From contig NW_022881603.1 of the NCBI RefSeq assembly GCF_003369915.1, forward strand, positions 32,299,522 through 32,363,521: a stretch of DNA of 64,000 bases, read 5' to 3'. Positions 1 to 9,863 of this stretch are shown piece after piece. This stretch comes from Drosophila miranda (lineage: Eukaryota > Arthropoda > Insecta > Diptera > Drosophilidae). Position 1 is the stretch's first letter. Each line of letters starts with the position of its first letter. The notes beneath the pieces are model-generated. The model was not told the origin of the DNA and searched no databases. It saw only the letters and a program-made list of their open reading frames with translations. The translations under genes and the position numbers were made by a program.

Positions 1-339
1 CAGTACTCACACACACACACAAACACACACATGCAGAACATATTCAACACTAATACAGGGACAGAGATTACAAACTTGTTTTTGCCTCGCTCTCGCTGGA
101 TCCCTGACCTGCTCTCCGCTCTTTCGTTCTCTTTTGTTTGGTGTGAGTGAGAGTCAGAGTGTGGCTGCGATATGCAAATTGGAAAATGTTGTGCAAAACC
201 CTTTTAGCGGCAAATTGATTTGGTTTTTGACCAACTTGAAGAACTGTGGCATCTTTTAACGCTGATGATTTCAGCAGAGAAATGAATGTGCGAATATGCA
301 GGAGGAATATGTGGGCAAGGGTTCTTCAGTAGAACTCAC

Positions 340-470
340 TTGATTCTCGTGGGGCACCCAGACCAGGCGCTTCTGTGTCCATTCCGCCTGTGTGGCCGAT
401 CATTGTATTGGTTCCGTTCCACCGAAAGGTATTTCAGCTCGGGATCGTTGCGATCTACTTCTTCCGACAT
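340..470 (-). pseudogene. zip: zipper (non-muscle myosin II heavy chain) exon 1, copy A, frameshifted
   Basis: The minus-strand ATG at 470-468 opens the same N-terminal exon as the copies at 9864 and 23507, beginning [15 protein letters not shown]. It ends at 340 before a GTGAG splice donor. This copy is 131 nt, against 132 nt in the others. One base of the CCGG in the 'aatgatccggcc' context is missing near 398, which shifts the frame about two thirds of the way through the exon. Zipper is the heavy chain of cytoplasmic myosin II, used in cytokinesis and epithelial morphogenesis; this exon encodes only the leader before the SH3-like subdomain. No second zipper exon can follow within the window. 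Identity is certain. Whether the frameshift is biological is not, since neighbouring one-base indels in this arm look like consensus errors. Confidence 0.88.
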
Positions 471-486
471 TGTAGCGGTGTATTTA

Positions 487-519
<33 letters not shown>

Positions 520-612
520 ATATTATTCTCACTCAATTCAACTATGGTTTTGTCGTTTGAGTTTTCTCGTCGTAATGTGGGTGCTATTGAGGTTTTTTTA
601 ATACACACTTTT

Positions 613-1730
613 CTGTTGAGCAGAACAAACACAAAATAATGAATACGGTTTCGTTTAATTTTCACATCGGAAACACCGCGGCCATTGAGATACAATATTT
701 TTTCGCATTTATCTCGAGACGCGCGCTCTTTATCTTAGAAGAGCGGCACAAAACGGAGGCGGCGAGAACAGTTTCAAAAGGAAGAGCGCAAAAGAAGAAA
801 AAATATGGCCACAGTTGCTCAAGCCGGCTGTGTCTAGAAATGAACCATTAACCAGTTTGCATTCCGAAGAGTGCAGCAGGAGCAGCGGCAGAGCCGGCAG
901 CAAACATTTTTGGTGGCTGGTTTCGGTTTCTTTTTCGAAGCAGAGCAGGTATAAGCGGCCATCATTCCATTCCTTTTTTCCCTTCTCTCTTTCCTTCTTT
1001 TGTGTACCGCTGTTCTGCGCTCTCCACATTTCAAAGCAGTTTTCCGCATATTTTGCACATTAATATTGTTTTTTATTCTCTCGTTTCACTTTGTCAGCAC
1101 TGCATTTGTGCAAATTCAACTCAATTTTCACCGAAATGCACGTATTTCGATGCATTTGTTTCAACAAGCGGCGTCGGCGTTGGCATCGACATCAGCGTCG
1201 CCGACAGACCGGAGACTTTTGGGCGTTAAAATTATTCTACATGCATTTTATTTTTTCTTGTCGCGCTTGCTCCTCGCCTTCGGTTTTCGCTGTTTTCTCG
1301 CACTACCGATTTATTGATATATTGCTGGCAAGCTGCGTCTTGCAATGTCTTTTTATATGGAAATTGTGCGGTTTTATTTGTTTCAAGCGACAGCTGCACT
1401 TTCAGCGCACCAACACACACATGCACACACACACACACAAACACGCAGGAACTCACATTTCGACGCGTCGCACGTCGTTTCAGCGGTTGCTTTACTCACT
1501 GTTTATTGCCTTGTTGCGTTACGTTTCGCGTTCTCTCTATTTTCTCTTTCACTTTTTCCTACTCCACTATCCACTTGCTTCGTGGTCTTCGCGTTGTCTG
1601 TGTGTTTGGGTTTGACTTTTAACGATTTTAACGGTAGCACCTCTATAGTTTTCGATTTATTGTCAACGCGTACTCGCATTCAGTATATTTTCAGTATATA
1701 TTCAGTATATATATACACATAATGGAAGAA
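613..1730 (-). promoter_or_regulatory. zip: zipper upstream region and 5'UTR intron, copy A
   Basis: This is the inverted counterpart of 8620-9727. A probable 5'UTR exon ends at 1457 before a GTGAG donor. The matching acceptor (CTCAACAG) puts the start of the next exon at 612, which runs to the ATG at 470. A (GA)n(TA)n microsatellite (about 490-520) sits just before the start codon. No TATA box or initiator could be assigned with confidence. Confidence 0.5.
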
Positions 1731-2753
1731 AAAAAAGGGTATGAACAGCAGGCAAAACGGCCCTGAAAATGCAACCGCATGCAAGCTGAAATCCACTTTT
1801 GCTTAATATTTTCATCACACGCGAACCTCGACATTTGTCTTGGCTGTTTTTTGCCCCTTGTCCTTACCCTTTTTTATAGCCCATTTTAAATTACGACTCA
1901 ATTTTTCGTCGCAAGAAAGAGTGAACGATTTATCAATATGACACATTAAAATTATTAGACGAATAATTCATCAACCCCTTTTGTTACCTACATGGAATTT
2001 TTGCTTATAAAAACGAGAAAAAAGAGGATAAAAGGATAAAGTCACCCTTTTGACTTCAAGGTATATTGTTTGTCAACAACGCCGAGGTAAGGTTCGTACG
2101 AACCTTGCAATTTGCCTTGGCTGTTTTTGTTTGTTGTCCATACCCGTTTTTAAGGCCCATTAAAAAATAACGACTCATTTTTTCGTTTCAGAAGAGAGCA
2201 GAAGTCTGACCGTCTGATAAAAAAACGTACTTAGCCACTTAAACCCCTTTATTTAAACTGATAATAACTTGAACTAGACAAAAAATAATATTTACTCTTG
2301 CAGGTCTTCATCTTTATATAAAAAAAGACCACGATATTTTTCACCTAAAGTGCTATAAAAATATTTAATCACGAATCATGCTGACTTAATTCGACTTAAG
2401 ATTAGCTAAGACTTCAGTCCTCAAAACATAATTTTATCCGATAGATGAATACATTTTCTAGAAGATTAGCTAGCTTTAAATGCTTAATTTAATTTTATTG
2501 TGCCTAAAATAAGGTTTGAGCAAAGAAGGTCAGAAATAAAACGTAATGAAATGGACAGTGTTGCGATGAAAAATCCCTCCAGGCTTGCGAAAAAATATCG
2601 GTATTTTTGTGCGATAAGCGCAACTTATCGGCGCTTTTTTTTTTAAATTACAATGTTATAAAGCTAAACAAAATGTTTTTACATTTTATTTCTGTTGATT
2701 TTGATTTTGATTTTATGACTATAATTATTTCGACCTTGTTATATACATAGTAA

Positions 2754-2839
2754 ATCAGCAACTGCATTTATTAATTTCGGCATCGCAGCATTCAGAAGCC
2801 GGATAGGCGTCGAGCAACAGGCCGGATTGTAGACGAAAC
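2754..2839 (-). pseudogene. Cysteine-rich reading frame, copy A, frameshifted
   Basis: This is the inverted counterpart of 7494-7583. One C is missing from the TGCCTCGAC context (here TGCTCGAC on the minus strand), which shifts the frame after the first CC pair. It has no recognisable start codon. It is kept only because the same short cysteine-rich frame stays open in the two direct copies. Confidence 0.3.
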
Positions 2840-4589
2840 AGTCGGTGGTCTGGTGCACTTCCTCTGTACCTTTTTTTTATTGAATCAATTCTCCTTCGCC
2901 TCCTTTGCTTCTTATTTCTCTCTTGCTATTTCTTTTTTATCTTTATTTTATTCAACAAAATATTCCATTTTTTTTATTAAAATTCTATAAACATTTATAA
3001 TCTGCACGAGCCAACACTAGCTGACGGTACAGACGAGGGCGAACTGACGAAGTAGACGGTGGAAAACGGTCTGGAAAAAATAGAATAGAATATTGACCGT
3101 ACTTTCTACCCATTCCCAGGTTGTAGATATCGTGCACTTCGTAGTTTTCATTTTGGAGCTGTTTCAGCACAATAACTTTTTTCACCTAGTGGTGATAGCT
3201 TTTTCCACGAACGCAGGTGTCTTATTTGGGATTGTTTCTGACATCTGTCAAAAGTTAAATAGAGTTGTGTGTCAATCTTTTTGCACGTGTGACTTTTCTT
3301 GTGAACGTATATACACGTTCCGCCGACCACTTCTCATCGTACTGAGCTAATCATTACAACAAAATTTTAGTTGCTTTACTTCGCATCGCATCCACATCTC
3401 GCATCATGTCTTTCCATTTTGATCAAGTTTTATATTCATATAAAGCAATGCAAAAATCAGCAATATGATAATAAAGATATAAAAGGGTCATTCGTTATAT
3501 AGAGCGGTATACCACGATGCATAGTTTTTGGCAATTGCGGTCAGCGTACTTTTGGGCGCACAGATTAGAAAAGAAGAAGGATAGATTCGAATCTGGCGGG
3601 CTAGGCGATAGATCGACCATGGTTGCAAGTGTGTACACACAATTTTGTACAAACACATTATATAGATAATCTCTTACGTTTTATTTGTTTGACCTTTGGG
3701 CAAAATCAAATAAAAGCAAGTATTTAAAAATAAACAGTCGAGTAGAAAATTGATTCATTAGTCGGATAAAATTATGTGGGCAGGCCTGGGGTTCTATTTA
3801 GCTAGTAATATTCGCCAGAATATAAAAATACGTCGGTATATTTTGAAAAATAATACCGTATATTTCAGTATTTATTTGAATCGGTAATAACCGGTTGACA
3901 ACAATGAGTCCCATTCCATACTTTTAAATTATGTTCTTAAATTACTATATTTGACATCGACTTAGGGTGAATATTACCAATTATTGGGAATATTAACACG
4001 ACGCAATCCTGACATTCTGTCGCAGCCGTTTCTGCCATAATTTTCATTGGCGGAAAGCAATAATCGCGTTCCATGTTGCGGAAAAATGCAAGCAACAATG
4101 CATACCCTAGGAAAGGATATTATAGAATTGAGAAAAATGTTTGTCATCCAGGCAAAAATTTAGTCTCTGCTGCAAAAGCAAGTATTTAGAGTAAGCAGTT
4201 AGTAAAAAATTGATTCATAATCGTATAAAATTATGTGGGTAGGGCTGAGAGATATAGATAGCTATTAATATTCCACGGAATATCAAAAACGAGGAATATG
4301 GATTATAGAGCTTGAGTTCGTCAGTATATTTACGGTATATTTTGAAAATGCGGTATATTTTGGTATATTTCTGAGGGTAAAAAAATTATAAAATAATAAA
4401 AAATTATTTCAGCGGCGGTGAAGATGAAAATACCCGACGAGCCAGCAGAAAAAGTGATTCGGAAGGCTATTCACAACATTAAGAATAGTCATTTTCAGAA
4501 GACCTCAAGAGAAAAAAAATACAAAGCAGACAATAATGAATAATAATAAATAAAAATAATTGGAAAAATAAACAATTACAATGTATTAC

Positions 4590-4800
4590 TTTTTATATTA
4601 AATGCATGATTTTACGTGAAAATCATCACTTATTAAGTGCATGATATTTAGGTAAAAATATCACTATAAAATGCATGATTTTTAGGTAAAAAATCATCGC
4701 TTATTATGTGCATGATCTTTAGCAAAAATCATGCATTTAATAAAAGCGATGATTTAAAGCCAAAAAATCGTGAAAAATCATCGCTTATTAAGTCATGATT
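4590..4800. repeat. Short AT-rich palindromic repeats, copy A
   Basis: Repeats of roughly 35-45 bp pair 'gatgattttt' with its complement 'aaaaatcatgc', separated by TTTAATAAG-like spacers, so each unit can fold on itself. The same block is present in every copy of segment B (5520-5740, 10500-10720 and 24150-24360). No function is evident. Confidence 0.7.
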
Positions 4801-5519
4801 TTTCGGCAATGCTCGATGACAATGTCATCGATTATGCCCTAGGACATCTCCATGTTAATGTCATCAGCTCAGCGTATGGCCGGTCATCGACTATGTTCAT
4901 CGGGGGTAGTGACGCGGTCATCGACGTGTCAGCAGCTGAGTCATTAATGACCCGTACTGCAGGGTAGCTAGAGGCAGTACTCACACACACACACAAACAC
5001 ACACATGCAGAACATATCTCAACACTAATACAGGGACAGAGATTACAAACTTGTTTTGCCTCGCTCTCGCTGGATCCCTGACCCTGCTCTCCCGCTCTTT
5101 CGTTCTCTTTTGTTTGGTGTGAGTGAGTCAGAGTGTGGCTGCGATATGCAAATTGGAAAATGTTGTCAACATTTTCCAATTTGCATATCGCAGCCACACT
5201 CTGACTCACTCACACCAAACAAAAGAGAACGAAAGAGCGGGAGAGCAGGGTCAGGGATCCAGCGAGAGCGAGGCAAAACAAGTTTGTAATCTCTGTCCCT
5301 GTATTAGTGTTGAGATATGTTCTGCATGTGTGTGTTTGTGTGTGTGTGTGAGTACTGCCTCTAGCTACCCTGCAGTACGGGTCATTAATGACTCAGCTGC
5401 TGACACGTCGATGACCGCGTCACTACCCCCGATGACATAGTCGATGACCGGCCATACGCTGAGCTGATGACATTAACATGGAGATGTCCTAGGCATAATC
5501 GATGACATTGTCATCGAGC

Positions 5520-5740
5520 ATTGCCGAAAAATCATGACTTAATAAGCGATGATTTTTCACGATTTTTTGGCTTAAATCATCGCTTATTAAATGCATGATT
5601 TTTGCCTAAAGATCATGCACATAATAAGCGATGATTTTTACCTAAAAATCATGAATTTTATAGGTGATGATTTTTACCTAAATATCATGCACTTAATAAG
5701 TGATGATTTGTCACGTAAAATCATGCATTTAATATAAAAA
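5520..5740. repeat. Short AT-rich palindromic repeats, copy B
   Basis: This is the direct-orientation copy of the block at 4590-4800. Units pair GATGATTTTT with AAAATCATGCA around TTAATAAG spacers. Unit spacing is irregular and the units differ in sequence, unlike a CRISPR array. Confidence 0.7.
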
Positions 5741-7093
5741 GTAATACATTGTAATTGTTTATTTTTCCAATTATTTTTATTTATTATTATTCATTATTGT
5801 CTGCTTTGTATTTTTTTTTCTCTTGAGGTCTTCTGAAAATGACTATTCTTAATGTTGTGAATAGCCTTCCGAATCACTTTTTCTGCTGGCTCGTCGGGTA
5901 TTTTCATCTTCACCGCCGCTGAAATAATTTTTTATTATTTTATAATTTTTTTACCTCAGAAATATACCAAAATATACCGCATTTTCAAAATATACCGTAA
6001 ATATACTGACGAACTCAAGCTCTATAATCCATATTCCTCGTTTTTGATATTCCGTGGAATATTAATAGCTATCTATATCTCTCAGCCCTACCCACATAAT
6101 TTTATACGATTTATGAATCAATTTTTTACTAACTGGCTTACTCTAAATACTTGCTTTTGCAGCAGAGACTAAATTTTTGCCTGGGATGACAAACATTTTC
6201 TCAATTCTATAATATCCTTTCCTAGGGTATGCATTGTTGCTTGCATTTTTCCGCAACATGGAACGCGATTATTGCTTTCCGCCAATGAAAATTATGGCAG
6301 GAAACGGCTGCGACAGAATGTCAGGATGCGTCGTGTTAATATTCCCCAATAATTGGTAATATTCACCCTAAGTCGATGTCCAAATATAGTAATTTAAGAA
6401 CATAATTTAAAAGTATGGAATGGGACTCATTGTTGTCAACCGGTTATTACCGATTCAAATAAATACTGAAATATACGGTATTATTTTCAATATATACCGA
6501 CGTATTTTTGATATTCTGGCGAATATTACTAGCTAAATAGAACCTCAGGCCTGCCCACATAATTTTATCCGACTAATGAATCAATTTTCTACTCGACTGG
6601 TTTATTTTAAATACTTGCTTTTATTTGATTTTGCCCAAAGGTCAAACAAATAAAACGTAAGAGATTATCTATATAATGTGTTTGTACAAAAATTGTGTGT
6701 ACACACTTGCAACCATGGTCGATCTATCGGCTAGCCCGCCAGATTCGAATCTATCCTTCTTCTTTCTAATCTGTGCGCCCAAAAGTACGCTGACCGCAAT
6801 TGCCAAAACTATGCATCGTGGTATAGCCGCTCTATATAACGAATGACGCTTTTATATCTTTATTATCATATTGCTGATTTTGCATTGCTTTATATGAATA
6901 TAAAACTTGATCAAAATGGAAAGACATGATGCGAGATGTGGATGCGATGCGAAGTAAAGCAACTAAAATTTTGTTGTAATGATTAGCTCAGTACGATGAG
7001 AAGGTGGGTCGGCGGAACGTGTATATACGTTTCACAAGAAAAGTCACACGTGCAAAAAGATTGACACACAACTCTATTTAACTTTTGACAGAT

Positions 7094-7343
7094 GTCAGAA
7101 ACAATCCCAAATAAGACACCTGCGTTCGTGGAAAAAGCTATCACCACTAGGTGAAAAAAGATTATTGTGCTGAAACAGCTCCAAAATGAAAACTACGAAG
7201 TGCACGATATCTACAACCTGGGAATGGGTAGAAAGTACGGTCAATATTCTATTCTATTTTTTCCAGACCGTTTTCCACCGTCTACTTCGTCAGTTCGCCC
7301 TCGTCTGTACCGTCAGCTAGTGTTGGCTCGGTGCAGATTATAA
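7094..7343 (+). pseudogene. Possible coding remnant in segment B
   Basis: After an AG at 7092-7093 (CTTTTGACAG) an ATG opens a frame starting MSETIPNKTPAFVEKA. After about 20 codons it meets TGA, then stays open in the same frame for some 60 codons (including KQLQNENYEVHDIYNLGMG) to a stop before 7350. The same sequence and the same in-frame TGA are in copy D (20805 onward), the right part of copy D (25716 onward) and, inverted, near 3270-3000. The composition looks protein-like, but I do not recognise the protein. It may be an exon of a captured gene or transposon. Confidence 0.3.
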
Positions 7344-7493
7344 ATGTTTATAGAATTTTAATAAAAAAATGGAATATTTTGTTGAATAAAATAAAGATAA
7401 AAAAGAAATAGCAAGAGAGAAATAAGAAGCAAAGGAGGCGAAGGAGAATTGATTCAATAAAAAAAAGGTACAGAGGAAGTGCACCAGACCACC

Positions 7494-7583
7494 GACTGTT
7501 TCGTCTACAATCCGGCCTGTTGCCTCGACGCCTATCCGGCTTCTGAATGCTGCGATGCCGAAATTAATAAATGCAGTTGCTGA
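7494..7583 (+). CDS. Short cysteine-rich reading frame in segment B, no clear start
   Basis: The frame runs DCFVYNPACCLDAYP and on to a TGA at 7581-7583. Seven of its last 28 residues are cysteines, in a C..CC..CC..C.C arrangement. That is more cysteine than expected by chance in AT-rich DNA and resembles the disulphide-rich end of small secreted peptides. Upstream the frame closes within about 12 codons and shows no ATG, so it would need a spliced 5' exon. The copy at 21208-21297 stays open; the inverted copy at 2754-2839 is frameshifted. I cannot name a family, and it may be chance. Confidence 0.3.
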   Translation, partial: DCFVYNPACCLDAYPASECCDAEINKCSC

Positions 7584-8619
7584 TTTACTATGTATATAAC
7601 AAGGTCGAAATAATTATAGTCATAAAATCAAAATCAAAATCAACAGAAATAAAATGTAAAAACATTTTGTTTAGCTTTATAACATTGTAATTTAAAAAAA
7701 AAAAGCGCCGATAAGTTGCGCTTATCGCACAAAAATACCGATATTTTTCGCAAGCCTGGAGGGATTTTTCATCGCAACACTGTCCATTTCATTACGTTTT
7801 ATTTCTGACCTTCTTTGCTCAAACCTTATTTTAGGCACAATAAAATTAAATTAAGCATTTAAAGCTAGCTAATCTTCTAGAAAATTGATTCGTCTATCGG
7901 ATAAAATTATGTGTTGAGGACTGAAGGTCTTAGCTAATCTTAAGTCGAATTAAGTCAGCATGATTCGTGATTAAATATTTTTATAGCACTTTAGGTGAAA
8001 AATATCGTGGTCTTTTTTTATATAAAGATGAAGGACCTGCAAGAGTAAATATTATTTTTTGTCTAGTTCAAGTTATTATCAGTTTAAATAAAGGGGGTTT
8101 AAGTGGGCTAAGTACGTTTTTTTATCAGACGGTCAGACTTCTGCTCTCTTCTGAAACGAAAAAATGAGTCGTTATTTTTTAATGGGCCTTAAAAACGGGT
8201 ATGGACAACAAACAAAAACAGCCAAGGCAAATTGCAAGGTTCGTACGAACCTTACCTCGGCGTTGTTGACAAACAATATACCTTGAAGTCAAAAGGGTGA
8301 CTTTATCCTTTTATCCTCTTTTTTCTCGTTTTTATAAGCAAAAATTCCATGTAGGTAACAAAAGGGGTTGATGAATTATTCGTCTAATAATTTTAATGTG
8401 TCATATTGATAAATCGTTCACTCTTTCTTGCGACGAAAAATTGAGTCGTAATTTAAAATGGGATATAAAAAAGGGTAAGGACAAGGGCAAAAACAGCCAA
8501 GACAAATGTCGATGTTCGCGTGTGATGAAAATATTAAGCAAAAGTGGATTTCAGCTTGCATGCGGTTGCATTTTCAGGGCCGTTTTGCCTGCTGTTCATA
8601 CCCTTTTTTTTCTTCCATT

Positions 8620-9815
8620 ATGTGTATATATATACTGAATATATACTGAAAATATACTGAATGCGAGTACGCGTTGACAATAAATCGAAAACTATAGAGG
8701 TGCTACCGTTAAAATCGTTAAAAGTCAAACCCAAACACACAGACAACGCGAAGACCACGAAGCAAGTGGATAGTGGAGTAGGAAAAAGTGAAAGAGAAAA
8801 TAGAGAGAACGCGAAACGTAACGCAACAAGGCAATAAACAGTGAGTAAAGCAACCGCTGAAACGACGTGCGACGCGTCGAAATGTGAGTTCCTGCGTGTT
8901 TGTGTGTGTGTGTGTGCATGTGTGTGTTGGTGCGCTGAAAGTGCAGCTGTCGCTTGAAACAAATAAAACCGCACAATTTCCATATAAAAAGACATTGCAA
9001 GACGCAGCTTGCCAGCAATATATCAATAAATCGGTAGTGCGAGAAAACAGCGAAAACCGAAGGCGAGGAGCAAGCGCGACAAGAAAAAATAAAATGCATG
9101 TAGAATAATTTTAACGCCCAAAAGTCTCCGGTCTGTCGGCGACGCTGATGTCGATGCCAACGCCGACGCCGCTTGTTGAAACAAATCCATCGAAATACGT
9201 GCATTTCGGTGAAAATTGAGTTGAATTTGCACAAATGCAGTGCTGACAAAGTGAAACGAGAGAATAAAAAACAATATTAATGTGCAAAATATGCGGAAAA
9301 CTGCTTTGAAATGTGGAGAGCGCAGAACAGCGGTACACAAAAGAAGGAAAGAGAGAAGGGAGAAAAGGAATGGAATGATGGCCGCTTATACCTGCTCTGC
9401 TTCGAAAAAGAAACCGAAACCAGCCACCAAAAATGTTTGCTGCCGGCTCTGCCGCTGCTCCTGCTGCACTCTTCGGAATGCAAACTGGTTAATGGTTCAT
9501 TTCTAGACACAGCCGGCTTGAGCAACTGTGGCCATATTTTTTCTTCTTTTGCGCTCTTCCCTTTTGAAACTGTTCTCGCCGCCTCCGTTTTGTGCCGCTC
9601 TTCTAAGATAAAGAGCGCGCGTCTCGAGATAAATGCGAAAAATATTGTATCTCAATGGCCGCGGTGTTTCCGATGTGAAAATTAAACGAAACCGTATTCA
9701 TTATTTTGTGTTTGTTCTGCTCAACAGAAAAGTGTGTATTAAAAAACCTCAATAGCCCCCACATTACGACGAGAAAACACAAACGACAAAACCATAGTTG
9801 AATTGAGTGAGAATA

Positions 9816-9847
<32 letters not shown>

Positions 9848-9863
9848 TAAATACACCGCTACA
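8620..9863 (+). promoter_or_regulatory. zip: zipper upstream region, 5'UTR exon and 5'UTR intron, copy B
   Basis: This block is shared by all three complete copies. A probable 5'UTR exon ends at 8883 before GTGAGT (donor at 8884). The matching acceptor is TTCTGCTCAACAG at 9715-9727, and the second 5'UTR segment (9728-9863) reaches the ATG. The 5'UTR ends in a (TA)n(GA)n microsatellite (about 9817-9847) whose length differs between copies. Repeated 'atatactga' motifs at 8629-8660 lie near the likely start of transcription, but no TATA box or initiator can be fixed by eye. Confidence 0.5.

Larger units (their letters stand above)
1731..4970 (-). repeat. AT-rich segment B of the amplified unit, inverted copy
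   Basis: This 3.2-kb segment recurs at 5369-8610 and, in part, at 10346-11927, 19662-22235 and 23988-25983. Read on the minus strand it holds a block of short palindromic repeats (about 4800-4590), runs of ATATACC-like repeats (about 4380-4320 and 3900-3830), a possible coding remnant (about 3270-3000) and a cysteine-rich reading frame (about 2845-2754). It has no terminal inverted repeats or transposase that I can see. It could be an old transposon, a stretch of zipper intron, or both. Confidence 0.75.
1..5165 (-). repeat. zipper 5' unit, copy A (inverted)
   Basis: This is the inverted copy of the unit seen in direct orientation at 5167-10141. Read on the minus strand it runs from an intron 1 piece (5165 to about 4975) through the AT-rich segment (about 4970-1731), the zipper upstream and 5'UTR region (about 1730-471), exon 1 (470-340) and the start of intron 1 (339-1). 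It differs from the other copies mostly by one-base gains or losses, for example in T, C and G runs near 70-110, 398, 2810, 3010 and 3320. Such changes could be real decay or poor consensus at a contig edge. Confidence 0.9.
5369..8610 (+). repeat. AT-rich segment B of the amplified unit, direct copy
   Basis: This is the fullest copy of segment B. Features in order are a TGATGAC-rich start (about 5380-5520), short palindromic repeats (5520-5740), ATATACC-like runs (5955-6010 and 6470-6500), a possible coding remnant (7094-7343), a cysteine-rich frame (7494-7583), and AT-rich sequence to the zipper upstream region. Between about 8025 and 8120 it has some 90 bases missing from copy D. No transposase, RT or terminal repeat was recognised. 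Confidence 0.75.

Noticed and set aside
1091-1615. 174-codon frame repeated at 9249-8725 and 22874-22344 (minus)
   Set aside because: It is antisense to the zipper 5'UTR region and rich in His/Thr from CA repeats. It recurs only because the unit is duplicated.
4590-4800. CRISPR-like array
   Set aside because: Units are irregular in length and sequence, self-complementary and AT-rich, in a eukaryotic intron-derived repeat; no spacers or cas genes.
5123-5440. 105-codon frame across the palindrome centre, partly repeated at 10139 and 23782
   Set aside because: It is CA/GA-rich intron sequence read through the inversion point; no domain and no start conserved in function.
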